From assembly GCA_016508695.1 (NCBI GenBank), contig VNKQ01000015.1, positions 1,178,001 through 1,242,000 of the forward strand: 64,000 bases of DNA. The letters run 5' to 3'. This document shows positions 10,151-22,283 of this stretch, piece after piece; the first letter of the stretch is position 1, and each line of letters opens with the position of its first letter. The notes beneath the pieces are model-generated. The model ran no database searches, had not been told where the DNA came from, and worked only from the letters and a program-made list of their open reading frames with translations. This DNA comes from Hyphodiscus hymeniophilus. Taxonomy: Eukaryota > Ascomycota > Leotiomycetes > Helotiales > Hyphodiscaceae. A program made the translations under genes and the position numbers.

Positions 10151-12030
10151 TTAAGCTAGAGAATTATCCCTGATTTCAGCCTCTACTACGAATACAATAT
10201 CTCTTCTACTCTTACTACGTTCTGATGTCTTCCCTATAAGAGAGACAGATACAGATAAAGTCGAGCCGTCATAAAGTCCTTTCGATACCCTATCCCCATT
10301 ATTCCTCCAAGGGCGAGCAGTATGCCAATACAAATCTCTCTTTCCGGGCTTGGTTTTTATCTGCACAACTCCCAAGCCGGCCCTCTGGCCACACCTAAAG
10401 ATCTGCAAGCCAAAGTGTGTTCCCGTGGCGACTTTGCTCGGGTCATTCGTACCACGGTGTCCCAGGTCCTTAGCCTTATACTCATCGAAAAGAAGGATGA
10501 GCGAGGATATCATGATCGATGGATCCGGGTACCAAATGACCTCGTCCTCGCCGACGCTAATTGTCCAGCCGTCCGCCGGACCACGATACTCTAGTTCTGC
10601 GCCATGGTTGAGGTATTTGTTGGACAGCTTCCACCCACGCTCGTGTAAGGAACGCGTCTTGATAATGAAGGATGTCCGTAGGCTGGACGCCATGTGGGGA
10701 GGTTGGAGGGATCCCAACGTCCCCACAGACGGCTTTATATACATCGTTCGAGTTAACCCCCATCTTTCAGTGACTCCAGATTCGGGCTCTGCTTTCCCTT
10801 GCACTTGCTGATAGAGCTCTATCATGGACATCAGGCTCTGGCCAGGGAAGCGGTGGAACGTGTCTTCGCTATCGGGATTTGGTCGTAAGCGTACAGCAAG
10901 TTGTTCGCCGTCGAGGTTACAAGAGAGAGGTACCACGACCGAGCGATCGTCATCAAAGACAACTGTAAATGGTGAGGCAGAGTCCCCCGAGAGTGCAGTT
11001 TCATAATGAAGAAATGGCGCTTCCATCTGGAGACCCCGGTTGGTCATGGTGTAAAAAGACGTGAGTTGCTTGGACGTGGTGGACGAGACCACGTCTCTTG
11101 AGTTCATAAACAAGGCCGGCGAGCTTGCCAATAAGCTACATCCACCGTTCTTTTCAACGTCGGAGTGATCGGTCCAGGCAAAAATCGATGCATCGTCAGA
11201 TATACTGAGAATCTCCAGCTGCAGTCTCAAGAATGCTCGCTCGCCTTCACCGTACAACGGGGGCATATTCACCTGGAACAGGCCCATCAAGCAATAGGCC
11301 TGGTCTTCAGCCCTCGTCGTCTCTCGATTTGATGCCCAAGACATTTTCTGTGCGACGGAAGCGCCATGCATATCGAAGAGATGCTCCACCTTCACACCTG
11401 TGATGGACGATATGGGATGTGCCAAAGACGACTTGGTCCCAATCTCGTTCCAGTTTGCGTCAAAGAATAAGAGATTGGCCGGCGCAAGCAGCTCCTGGAG
11501 CGTCCAGCCACGAGTAAACCATTTACTTCTCCGGAACGACCATTTATAACGATCGAAACCAGACTCGTGCGGGCTGGAGCCAGACACGTCCGAAAGCGCA
11601 TCATCCAGTCCCACATCCGACAGAAAGGCGTAGCAGATCTGAGCGTCGGAATACCAACGGAACATGGAGTTTATGGCCTCGGAGAGCTCCGCACTGCTGG
11701 TTTTATCGATGCAGCAGGAGTCGATCCACTAGCTTGCGCTCGTCAGTCAACTTATCTAGCTCCTGTGATATCAAGTGAGGCGCCCCCCATTTCCTGGAGT
11801 TCTCCGCGCTGATCAGCAACACCTACAACATATTCAAACCCGTGAGCAGCAGCGCGAGCACAGCAGCCTCGGATTTTGGCCCAGCTTTCCATGTACTGGC
11901 AGTCGCCGCCTCGCAGGTCTTGCAACGTGATCTCTTCTCCCTCCCACCGATGAGAGAGAATGACATAGAGGGGGATCTGCTTCTCGAAAAACTCTCTCAG
12001 CTCGAAGGTGGTCGTGTGCATCAAGCGCAT
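10151..12030 (-). CDS. HET-domain (heterokaryon incompatibility) protein
   Basis: Member of the large fungal HET family, in which some members trigger programmed cell death on non-self fusion; the specific role of this one is unknown. Exons 12030-11827 and 11728-10151 encode 593 residues, with a GTAGGT donor and TAG acceptor. The HET domain spans about residues 1-170: MRLMHTTTFELREFFE, YVILSHRWEGEEITLQDL, and across the splice FEYVWIDSCCIDKTSSAELSEAINSMF, then WFTRGWTLQELLAP. A linker with MSWASNRETTRAEDQAYCLMGLF and MPPLYGEGERAFLRLQLEI completes the usual architecture; the C-terminal 300 residues are unassigned. The frame is intact. It sits between a solo transposon-end fragment and a RIP-mutated transposon, a typical context for this dispensable family. 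Confidence 0.9.
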
Positions 12031-12284
12031 GATGGATCGGCTACCAACTCAGCGCTTGCTGAGCATCGGCGTGTACTTAGCAATTGCTGGTTGAGATTTG
12101 AGGCGGATATACGTTAACGTCTCAAGGCATAGTTTGAGCCCTTGGAAATCAAGTTATAGGTAACGAATTGGTGGAATGGATAAGGCTGGATCTTCCTACC
12201 TAGTAACCTATAGGATGGAGTGGGGTGGATGGCTTGGGGGCGGCCGAGGGGGCGGCACGATACATAAGCGAGGTTGATTGACAG
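12031..12284. other. HET gene upstream region
   Basis: Normal-composition sequence between the HET gene start and the left transposon terminus. It must contain the HET promoter. No specific motif was recognised. Confidence 0.4.
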
Positions 12285-12410
12285 GGGTGCGGAAAAAAGT
12301 GGCCTTATTTGGCTTATACTAATCGTCGACTCGCTTACGGGCCTCTCTGCCGTCGTTCCTAGATAGTCGGGGAAAGCAAAATAGGCCGGTACTCAAAATG
12401 GGCTATAAAC
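12285..12410 (+). repeat. Left terminal inverted repeat
   Basis: Pairs with the reverse complement of 14700-14786 plus 14966-15001. The first 26 nt are identical to the right end, followed by a 1 nt indel. The inner part is contiguous here, whereas the right arm is interrupted by about 175 bp. Confidence 0.8.
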
Positions 12411-14699
12411 TATAAATACTAAAAATTACTTAATTCGCACTAAAAATATAGTATTTTAAGTATCTAAAGAGCGTACGAAATTTTACTTATTAATCTAAAT
12501 TAATAAGTAAGACTTATAAAGTATATTAAATATTCGAACTATTTAAACTTATATTTAATTCTTACTTTATAATAACGTTTTCTTTATTACTAAAACTATT
12601 AAATAATACGAAATTATTACTTTATAATATTAATCGCATTAATAATATAAGTTTATACAACTCGAGTATAATTTTAAACTAATTGTTTTTCTCTTTTTAT
12701 TTCTCTTTTTTTAACTTTAACTCTATATATCTTCTAAGTTATATATTAAGTTATAAGCTAAGTAATTAAGCGTCTAATTATACTTTCTCAATTACTTTAA
12801 GGTTAGGAATAAGAGTATAAGTAAGAAATAGTATAATGTTATTAAGTAAAATCGATTTAAGTTATTATTTTCGAAATTAATCTTACTTACGTGTAATTAT
12901 ACTTTTTGTATACTTTTAAGCCTTTTTTATATTTATTATCTTTTAATATATAGTTTTAATTATCTTTTTCTTTTTATTAATAGTATCTTTCTTTTTTTTA
13001 TTAATTAGCTTTTATATATTTTTTATAAAGAGTATACTACCCTTTTAGAGTTATTAACGACTCTAAGTCTTTTGCTTTATAATCTCTTAAAGACGACTAA
13101 AGAGTATCTTATTTTTAGCTTAAATTATTATAACCTTATTAATTATTTCCTTAGTACCTTTATAAAACGATTATTACTATTATTAAGTAAGTAAACTTAT
13201 AAGATTTAATAATTTTAGAGTTATATTATTAAAGTATTACTCGACCTAGTGTATAGTTTAAGGGGTTTAAAGAAGGTAAGAAATAAGTTCTTAATTAAAG
13301 TTTTTAATCTCTTTTATATTATTTCTCGTAATCTTTTTTTTAAATTAATTAAGGTTCCTTTCGACTTGCTTTTATTATAGTCTTTATAATCTTATCTTCT
13401 TAAAAGCGCTCTTAATAGTTACTATAGTAAAGGTCTTTTATCGAATCGAGTAAAGGTTCTAAAAGAAAGCTAAAATCTTATAATCGAGTTTAAGGTTTAT
13501 AATTGCGAATTAAAGAACCTTTTAATACTAATACTTATAAACTTAAAAGATAACGACGTCTAAAGGCTAAAGAATATATATAAGATATAAAGGGAATAAA
13601 AGAATAATAATATTATTTTTATATATTTTTAAATAGAATTCCAGCGTATTATAACCCCCCCTTAATTATAAAGAACTATACGCTAGGGCTCCCCCTCTTT
13701 TACGCTTAAAAATTTAATAGAATAATTAAGTTATAATAAAGCGATATTATTATTTATAAACCCCGAATCTAATATAATAATCTTTTCTTCTTTATTTAGG
13801 TTATTATTAAACTATATTATTATAATATATTTGCTTTACGCGATATAAAAAGGTAAGATCTTATAATTACCTTTAGTATTAAATATTAATCGTTTTAATA
13901 ACTATAAGGGATTTGCGATTCTTAAGAGAAATAAAATAAACCTAATAAGTTAGTATATACTAAATTCAAGTTAAGTAGGTAAGTAAGTAGTTCTTACTTC
14001 TTAAACCTCGTTTAAAACGATTATTTCTACTCCTTTAATATATTTAACGCAAAAGCTAGTTTCGTTTATATTATATAAGTTTCTAAGTTATATTTCGTAT
14101 TAAATTAAAGCTAAGAGGTATATCTCCTCGTATTAGTACTTTATAGTCTAATCGTTATTAGTAGTTATTCTCTCTTTTATAATTACCTTAGTTTTAATTT
14201 TATATAATTACTTTTTCTTCTAGAACTTTATAAGCTAGCGATATAAAGGTGCTAGCTTATTAACTTTTACGCGAAGTTTTGTAATAATTATTATAAGAAT
14301 CTCTCAAGTCGGGAGTTAATTATACTTAAGCTAATACTTAATAAAGAAGAAGACTTATTTCTCTTATATTTAGTAAGAATTTAATTATAATTACTAATTC
14401 TAAAACCTCTTTCTTTAGTTATTCGAGTAATCGTATTACTTAAGGTTCTTAGGTTTACTTAATATATTTGTGCGGCTATATATTTCTACTCTTTAAGATA
14501 TTCTTTTAAAAACGTAATTACGCTATATAATCGTTATTTTGCGTCGTTTATATTATTTGGCGCAATAAAGTCTTTAAGGGGTTCTTAAAAGGTATACTAA
14601 ATTCGCGATTTAAAGTTATAATAAAAATTTAAAAATAGTTATAAAGTTTATAAAGATTTTTTATTAAGTGTTCTTATATAAATTATCTTTTTAGTTTTG

Positions 14700-15001
14700 C
14701 GGCCTATTTTAAGTGCTAGCCTATTTTGCTTTCTCCGACTGCCTAGGAACAATAGTAGAGAGGCCCGTAAGCGAGTCGACGATTAGCCACCAAACATCGC
14801 AGCTTTATTTGCATTAAAACAACCACAAAATTATGACTCAATTGGACAAGAGGATACTCGAGAATATATATAATAAAGACACAAAAAGACTATAGGATTA
14901 CAGACATCGTTAGGGTCAAATGACGAAGTATTAGACATAATAGAATTCTCGATTTTGGTGGTTGCGCACAAGCCAAAATAAGGCCACTTTTTTCCGCACC
15001 C
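14700..15001 (-). repeat. Right terminal inverted repeat, interrupted
   Basis: The outer end (14966-15001) and inner arm (14700-14786) both match the left repeat in inverted orientation. Between them lies an extra segment bounded by CCACCAAA and TTTGGTGG, described separately. Confidence 0.75.
14787..14961. mobile_element. Possible 175 bp nested MITE-like insertion in the right repeat
   Basis: The segment begins CCACCAAA and ends TTTGGTGG, an 8 bp perfect inverted repeat. It interrupts the right terminal repeat exactly where the left one is continuous. It is less AT-extreme than the relic interior. No obvious target duplication is visible, so a deletion in the left arm is the alternative. 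Confidence 0.4.
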
Positions 15002-17190
15002 TCTAGAGGGGCTTCTGGGCGCTGGATTTCGTTCGCGTTCTCGAAGCGAAAACTCGTGAGAGATAGGATAGGGTGTAACGTGATATTCAGCAACAGTGAG
15101 TCAGGTCCGAGTTCCAAACAGCCCATTCTAGTCTACAGCCTCGAAATTCAGCATTAGCTGTAGCCGGTGGTGAAGTCTGTGCACTTTATAAACATGGTTG
15201 ACGACCACTGGGATCTAATTCGGGAGGCGCACTTCGCGGGGAAATCTAGGGGTCTATTTGTTTGTGAATGGGAATATATATACCTCCTGAATGGCACTAA
15301 ACATGAGAGTTCCAGTACAGCTGTACGAAAATGGCTTACTTTACAGCACGCTGACTATAATTCTCACGCCTTTCGAGTCCATCTTCGGCATCGCAAGTTC
15401 ATAGTCGTGTAAAAACGCAACATCGCTATCATCCGTCTCCCACAGCTTCATATCAAATGAGTTGATCAGAGCTGCCATCACAAGACACGACTCAGGTTAC
15501 GCCAGTTCAAGACCCAGACAATTGCGAGATAACTTGCCAAATGCATCTGATTCATGTGAAAACTTACGGCGCTCTTGACTAGCGTTCCCAAGGCAGCTTC
15601 CTGGAATGAATGTGACGGGAACGGATTTGGAAACATGGCACCCGGTAGTTACGCACTCAAGGTCGTCATACTGACGGGTGTTCATGTTGGGATGGTGCAA
15701 GATCTGCTACTGCTGAGTGATGCGGATGATTGGATCTGCATAAGTCAGTCACCATGTCTGCAGTTTTGATTTTCTGTATGGCTGCAAAATGAACCACTTA
15801 CCATTTCGCTCAATGCTTATAACGCTCTCAATTTTGAAAACGTATGTGGCCTTCTAAATCTCATCAAGGTAGGAATCGTACCACTAGGTAAGTGTTCCAA
15901 GTTTTGGTCCTGGTTTATAGGCCAAGGGATGGAAGTCTGATCTGTAGACGGCTCCGGCAACTGTCAATGTCACGTGATCAGACCACTTGGTTTGCAACTT
16001 GACCGAAACTCCCAAGCCTAAAAGTCTGTTGCTAACTTCCATGTAACAATCTAGATCTGTGGCAACATTATATTCATTATGAGAACCACATGGCGTAAAT
16101 TTGTCTCCGTCATCACGTGAGCTGCCACATGTGTTGAAAATTCAACCATCTACAAGGCGGGTACAAAACCGTGACTGTTGAAGAAGCTAGGTTAACCTCG
16201 GCCCATATTCTTGGATGCTTGAACACGCGACCCGAGAATGTAAGAGCATTGATTTTTCTGGTACGAGCTAGTATCCACCGCTCACGAGGCACGCTTGGAG
16301 AAATGGAGAGTCACGAGGCGCGGAGTAGACGTTGGAAGCGCAAGGTAGTGAAATTTTCAGCCCCGTGTGGAGTCCTCCGGGAGAACACTAGGTAGCTAGT
16401 TGTGAGAATAAGCCTCTTGTCACGAGAGCAGGAAAGGTAGAAGAACAGTGGGGAGGTTTTCTGTCGAAGTACTTGTACCTACCTATCTTTGCAAATGCTG
16501 CATGTCTGTTACGGTGGAATAAGTGTGCGCCTCAGTTCTGTAACTCGCTGGGAGTCGCTTGAGATAAGCAGACAAGGACAAGTCATGAAACAGGAGATCT
16601 CTAGATCTGCAACGGAAGATCTTGCTGATCTTTGAAGAACTGCCCCGGAATCATTGTCTCGACTTCAGAGATCTGTTTACCTGTAGTACACTCGGAAATG
16701 ATGGCCAATTGTTGACGAGGTGGGCGAGCTTCCTTTGCCACACCATCACCTACGGTATGTCTTGGTCTTACATCTAGCTGCCGTTGCGGCGTTGTGGTAC
16801 CACCGAGGGGGCGTAGAAAGTAATAAGAAATTTTGGAAGGCATTGAGTAAGTTTCCTCGGGATGACTGCGAGGGCACCTTTCTAGGATTGGGAGATTGCA
16901 GTCAATAGAGAAGTGTAGAAGGTAGGAGGCGAATCCACCCATTCGCCAACGTTGAAAGTTGGTACGCGGAGGACTTGTGCTACGGAACAGCAACCTCACA
17001 GTGTCACCAACAAGAAGCACATAAGATTACTGGGCCGTATTTCCTGCAGTGGGTATTGTTTATGGCCACAGTACATGCTGCGGTGCACAAGGGTGACTTC
17101 TGGTGACTTCTCGAGTGAGTGACAGTAGGTAAAAGAACATCTCGGGCCGACTTACAGCCACATCCGTAAATATTGACCGGGACAGTTATT
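15002..17190. other. Gene-poor region right of the transposon
   Basis: About 2.2 kb without a gene I can support. Several short open frames exist on both strands, for example 81 codons at 15167-15412 (+) and 139 codons at 16601-17020 (-). None matches a family I know, and none has clear splice signals that would extend it. Confidence 0.4.
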
Positions 17191-19069
17191 GACTCTACGA
17201 AGTGCTACCGAATTCGGAAACCGGCCGGTGGAAAGGGGAAGATGGGTACGGCGTAACTGGAGCAGTGGAGAGTGGGAGGGCGAGAGTGGGGAGTGGAGAA
17301 ACAGAATCTGATAGTCTGATACTGATACTGATACCATCTGTGGGTACGAGTGGAATCATCAACTCGGTAGTTTACGAAGGTACGAAGTACAGTACAGTAC
17401 AGTACAGTATCTCAGGTGGGACCGGTAAGTACTAGGTAGGGTAGCTGAGGGAGGTATGAATTGTATGTGTCACGCATGTCCACGGAGGGCCCGAGAGAAA
17501 GGGCCTCCCTTGAGAAATTGAATACCTCCAGACTCCAGGTTTCCAGACTCCAGAGTCCAGAGTGCAGAGTGCAAAGTCCAGAGTCCAGCGTTTGAGGGGG
17601 CCCCCTTTTCTCCAGCCCAGGCTGCCAGCCACTCCGCAGAATGGCCGGCGCTAGTATCTCGCCAAACACAGAAGGATCTCCGTAACTTCAACGTCAGACC
17701 AGGGGCTACCAGCTTACTGGAACGGCCACCACCACAACCAACATGCAGGTATCCGTACTGCGCTCTACTCGCCGTATCCTGGACTTGCTTTCTTGGTGTC
17801 GAGATCCGACATCGAAAACTCGCAAAAGAATTGTTCTCCTCGTAGTTTACCAGCACACTAGAGAGCAACCGTGAGGGCTACCAATATGCTCATTCCTCAT
17901 GTCAACAACATACACAAATATCAACATCTGCAATCATCACTCCTGTCTTCTGACTGACACGACTCGCTAGTTTCGCCCCCTGGCAATCGCCGGCTTGAGC
18001 CGCCAAGCAAGTACCTTAGGTGCAGCTCGGCTCTTTTGCGGGTCCATTTCGCCGCAAAAGGCTGGGCGGATGGCTGGGCTGGTCTGGCTGGGCTCGCTTA
18101 GGCTTCTTACTTACATCTCGCAATCTACGTGTCATCAGCCTCAACACCACTACCTAGTACTGACCACTGACCACTGACCACTCCAACGGCGTCTTCCTTC
18201 TCCTGGGATAATGACTGAACTACTACCCAGCCACTCACCGCATCCATCCTCTCCCTCATCTCCGCTCCCCTCTGGTCCCTTTGGGAAGTCTGGAGACTCT
18301 GGAGACTCTGGAGACCTGGAGACCTGGAGAGGACAAGCGACGGTGTTGGTATTCCACATAGCCTAAGCCAAGGGTTGTCCCCCCCGACTCCCCCATGGGA
18401 CCACCGGTTGCTTCTTCTTTCTCACTGCGGGCCTGCGGCTCGAACATTTCTCGGTCCGATTGCAGCTTGTACAGTACGTACAGTACACTGCACACACTGT
18501 ACGGCGTCTACACTCTGGGAGCAGCTCACGATCGACCGTAACAAGTTGCAAGTTGTTGTCCTACTGTACTGTAGTTGCAAGTCGCAACACTGCAAAGTTC
18601 CCCAAACTTCATTCTGACCATGGTCACAAAGCCCCTAGACCACATCCAGCGAGGCATCTTGGGCGCTTTTAGCTTGACTTCCCCACAGCTCACAGCTCTA
18701 GACGCCCCCTTCGCTGCTTTCGTAGTCTGGTGCAGATGCAGAAACCCCACCCCTTCTCCCGTACGCCTTCTCTCGACCGAGTCGGCCTTTCTCGAAGCGC
18801 CAGTGCGCTTGAAACACATGCAATTGGCCACTTCCGGCAGAAAAACGGTCTCGGCCCAATTTCCTCGGTTAATCTGGTAGGTAGTAGTCAAAGCTTCTTG
18901 ATATTGATTGATCTTGGAAGGTGAGATATATAGCTCTGCTTCTCCCCCTTCCTCTGTTGAGCTTCTCATCCCCCACGCCCTCACTCATCAACCGAACCCC
19001 CGGAGTCATCCTCAAATCCCCTCGACGCACCAAGCTAGGGACAGCTTCAATCACTTCCAACCTTCCATC
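17191..19069. promoter_or_regulatory. Long upstream region of the sugar transporter, rich in short tandem repeats
   Basis: No coding gene is supported. It contains AGTAC pentamers (17386-17409), degenerate CCAGAGT-type repeats (about 17525-17590), a CTGACCA repeat (about 18159-18182) and CTGGAGA-type repeats (about 18289-18330). The last few hundred bases are pyrimidine-rich and lead into the transporter start at 19070, consistent with a fungal promoter and leader. Confidence 0.45.
17386..17409. repeat. AGTAC pentanucleotide microsatellite
   Basis: About five tandem copies of AGTAC in the non-coding region upstream of the transporter. Confidence 0.8.
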
Positions 19070-20800
19070 ATGCCTGGCGGAGCCATTCTCGCTGCTACGG
19101 CAGACACTGAGCGCATCGAGGCTCCAGTGACCGTAAAGGCCTATCTCATGTGCATCTTCGCCGCATTCGGTGGCTTCTTCTTCGGATACGATTCTGGTTA
19201 CATTGGAGGAGTTCTCGGCATGAACTACTTCATCCACCAGTTCCAAAAGCTACCATACCCCGCCGCAGGAACGACCGATCCTAACTTCGTCATATCTTCC
19301 TCGAACAACTCCTTGATTGTCTCTATCCTCTCAGCCGGTACCTTCTTTGGTGCAGTCATTGCTGGAGACTTGTCTGACTGGTTCGGTCGCCGAACGACCA
19401 TCATCGCTGGTTGCTTAGTCTTTGCTGTTGGTGTTGTTCTCCAGATTGCGTCCAGCAGCATTGCGCTCCTCGCTGTTGGCCGTATCATCGCTGGTTTCGG
19501 TACGTGCTTTTATGACCAACGAAGCTATACTCAGAACCAGTGCTAACTTATTATACAGGTGTCGGTTTCGTCTCGGCCATCATCATTCTCTACATGTCCG
19601 AAATTGCTCCTCGCAAGGTTCGTGGTGCTATCGTTGCTGGCTACCAATTTGCCGTCACTATTGGCCTGATGACTGCGTCTTGCGTCGACTATGGTACTCA
19701 GAACCGGACGGACAGCGGATCATACAGAATTCCTATTGCTATTCAATTGATCCCAGCCATCATCCTTGGCACTGGTCTCTTCTTCCTCCCAGAATCGCCA
19801 AGATACTTTGTTATCAAGGGACAACTCGACAGAGCTGCCCAGGTCTTGTCCCGTGTTCGTGGTCAACCCGTCGACTCAGAGTACATCCAGCAGGAACTTG
19901 CCGAGATCGTTGCCAACCACGAATATGAGATGAGCGTCATTCCCCAGAACGGCTACTTTTCCTCATGGGCCAACTGCTTCAAGGGTTCCCTCTTCAAGTC
20001 TTCTTCTAACCTCCGCCGCACCATTCTTGGAACATCCCTCCAGTAAGTTCTCGACACATCTCATCAAAAGACTACTCCCACTAACGATCTCTAGAATGAT
20101 GCAGCAATGGACCGGTGTCAACTTCATCTTCTACTACTCCACCATCTTCCTCAAGTCCCTCGGCACGATCCACAATGTCTTCCTCATTTCCATGATCTTT
20201 ACCATCGTGAACGTATTTTCCACCCCAATCTCCTTCTACACCATTGAGCGATACGGCCGCCGCACTCTCCTTGTCTGGGGAGCCCTAGGAATGGTAATCT
20301 GCCAATTTATCGTCGCGGCTGTCGGAACCGCCCTTCCTAATGATCAGAGCGCAATTCGAGCCCTCATCGCCTTCATCTGCATCTACATCTTCTTCTTTGC
20401 CTCCACCTGGGGCCCTGGTGCTTGGGTTGTCGTGGGCGAGATCTTCCCTATCCCCATCCGATCCCGTGGTGTCGGTCTGTCCACCGCCAGCAACTGGCTC
20501 TGGAACTGCATCATTGCTGTCATTACGCCCTACATGGTTGGTGAGAAATACGGCAATCTCGGAGCAAAGGTCTTCTTCATCTGGGGCGCCCTTTGCACTG
20601 CTTGCCTTGTCTACTCATACTTCCTCATCCCCGAGACCAAGGGGCTTTCCCTGGAGCAGGTTGATCGTATGTTTGAGGAGACCACTCCAAGAGAGTCCTC
20701 GAAGTGGGTCCCACACAGCACTTTCGCTGCTGATATGGGACTTACTGAGAAGATTGGCGTTGATGGCATTGAGCACGTTGAGGCTGGCTCCAAGGTCTAA
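19070..20800 (+). CDS. MFS monosaccharide transporter (RCO3/MstA-like)
   Basis: Plasma-membrane sugar:proton symporter of the MFS sugar-porter family. Exons 19070-19499, 19559-20042 and 20095-20800 encode 539 residues, the family's usual size; introns are 59 and 52 nt, the first with a TGCTAAC branch site. Twelve membrane segments are apparent. Signatures: GGFFFGYDSGYIGGVLGM in segment 1, DWFGRRTT in loop 2-3, GRIIAGFGVGFVS, PESPRYFVIKGQ before the central loop, QQWTGVNFIFYYS in segment 7, ERYGRRTLL in loop 8-9, and PETKGLSLEQVDRMFEE after segment 12. The N-terminal EAPVTVKAYLMCIFAAFGG resembles the RCO3 and high-affinity glucose transporter group. Substrate and sensor versus transporter role cannot be fixed from sequence. 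Confidence 0.93.
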
Positions 20801-22283
20801 TTGTCTGCGAACAATTACATAAGAGTTAGAGGGGAGGGCTTGTGGTGATCGGTATATTGAGAAACGCACATAGTTGCGAAGTGAATATAGTAATCTCGAA
20901 CAAATCTCGTACACATTTGTTTTTCTTTATTTGCTTGTGAACGTTTACTTCTTACATGAATGTGCTTCTTCATTGGCCGTACTCTAGAACAGTCACAGAT
21001 CCCGGAGTAAGTGCTACCATCGACCATCCTACCACAAATCAAAGGCCCTCCCTTACCCCGCATTTCACTGACCAGTTGAGTTGTTTGACGCACGACCTTA
21101 TCTTTACACTATACCCTCCCATCAATTGTGCCGCGTCTCAAAGAATCTCACTTTGATCAAAATCAAGATCAAGATCAAAATCCAAATCCCGAAACCCACT
21201 GTACTCTCCACCTCACCTGACCGATGGCATCGACGTGCTCGCCTCACCAACTCACAAACACTCGAACGGCAACTACGTTTTCCAGGTTATACTAGACATG
21301 AATGCTACAGGGAGACAGATCTTGTCTCTAGTCGAAGACTACGAGTTCGGGTATGAAAACACTTATATGGGGGGTGTAGATCAGAGTTTTTCTCTTCCAA
21401 GTCATGGGATCTTCCAATTATTTTTCTACGATATCACAGCGCGAGCAAGAGAAGACGTCGAGACAGCACCGCTTGGCAGGGGATGATCATCACACGCTGG
21501 TGACACGACCAAAATGGTAAAGTTGTCGACGGAGAGTCGTTGCAGAAAGAAGAAATACTCACAGCCCACTGATACGCACCGCAAAAGAAGTGATTTACAA
21601 CCCTGATCTCTGGGTACGAAGACTCGCTGCCTTTCTCCATCCGCTGAATCTCACTCTCACTCTCACTCCACAAAGCAAAACTCCTCCCAACTCACCTCGA
21701 CGAGCCCCTCTTCAAGACTCAAACTCAAAGTCCGCAAATAGACTAACCGAACCAACCAAACCAAACCAAACCAAACCAAACCATGTACTGCGACCTCTGC
21801 GACACAGACGGCGGTCTCGGTCCACGGTGCTACTTCTGCGGCGAGGACCTAGCTCGCCGTAAATGGGAGAATCATATCAGGACGCAGTGGTGGATGGCGC
21901 AGATCCCGCCCGGCTACGGACCCGACGGGAAACCGCTGCCGAGACCGAGACCGAGACACGGAGAAGCGCAGGACGGGGTGCCGAGATATCCGTGGAGGTA
22001 GGGCTGCGCAACTGGCGCTGTTGGGAACGGGATGAGAAGCGAAAGCTTGGTTGGGATGGGATGCAGGAGGGATTGGATAGGTATGTACACGGATCAGCGA
22101 CGGGATGCGGTGTCTGATGTGGGGAGATACCACGAACATACTTTGACCTCGGATACGTGGTTGTGGAAATTGGAGTTTGGATTGGAAAGTAGGAAATGCT
22201 AAAGCAGTCGAAGATGTAACCAGAGATGCGTTGTAATGCCAATGCTAGGAAGATATCAAAGGTGAACAGAAGGGCTTGTAAAA
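20801..22283. other. Intergenic region between the transporter and sidA
   Basis: Convergent 3' flanks. It contains a CCAAA repeat (about 21753-21782) immediately before a 72-codon frame at 21783-22001 described separately. I see nothing else. Confidence 0.4.
21783..22001 (+). CDS. Possible small CxxC protein, unrecognised
   Basis: A 72-codon frame directly after a (CCAAA)n leader. It starts MYCDLCDTDGG and continues RCYFCGEDLARRKWE, giving CxxC...CxxC spacing like a small zinc ribbon, then a Pro/Arg-rich tail ending VPRYPWR. I do not recognise the family. The paired cysteines and the leader make it worth recording, but it could equally be a chance frame or one exon of a longer gene. Confidence 0.25.
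   Translation: MYCDLCDTDGGLGPRCYFCGEDLARRKWENHIRTQWWMAQIPPGYGPDGKPLPRPRPRHGEAQDGVPRYPWR

Larger units (their letters stand above)
12285..15001. mobile_element. RIP-degraded DNA transposon relic with terminal inverted repeats
   Basis: The outer 26 nt of both ends are identical in inverted orientation, starting GGGTGCGGAAAAAAGTGGCC. A second identical inverted block of 30 nt starts CTAATCGTCGACTCGCTTAC (left from 12319; right ending at 14785). Beyond that, the two arms differ almost only by transitions over about 50 more nt. The interior, about 12415-14715, is extremely AT-rich, full of TA dinucleotides and has no meaningful open frame, as expected after repeat-induced point mutation. Flanking composition is normal. 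No transposase can be read, so the superfamily is not assigned, and I could not identify a clear target-site duplication. Confidence 0.82.

Noticed and set aside
12285..15001. Centromere or mitochondrial insertion as explanation of the AT-rich block
   Set aside because: It is short, exactly bounded by inverted repeats and has no mitochondrial genes, which fits a RIP-mutated transposon.
15167..15412. 81-codon plus-strand frame right of the transposon
   Set aside because: No recognisable domain or splice extension; could be a relic but nothing supports a gene.
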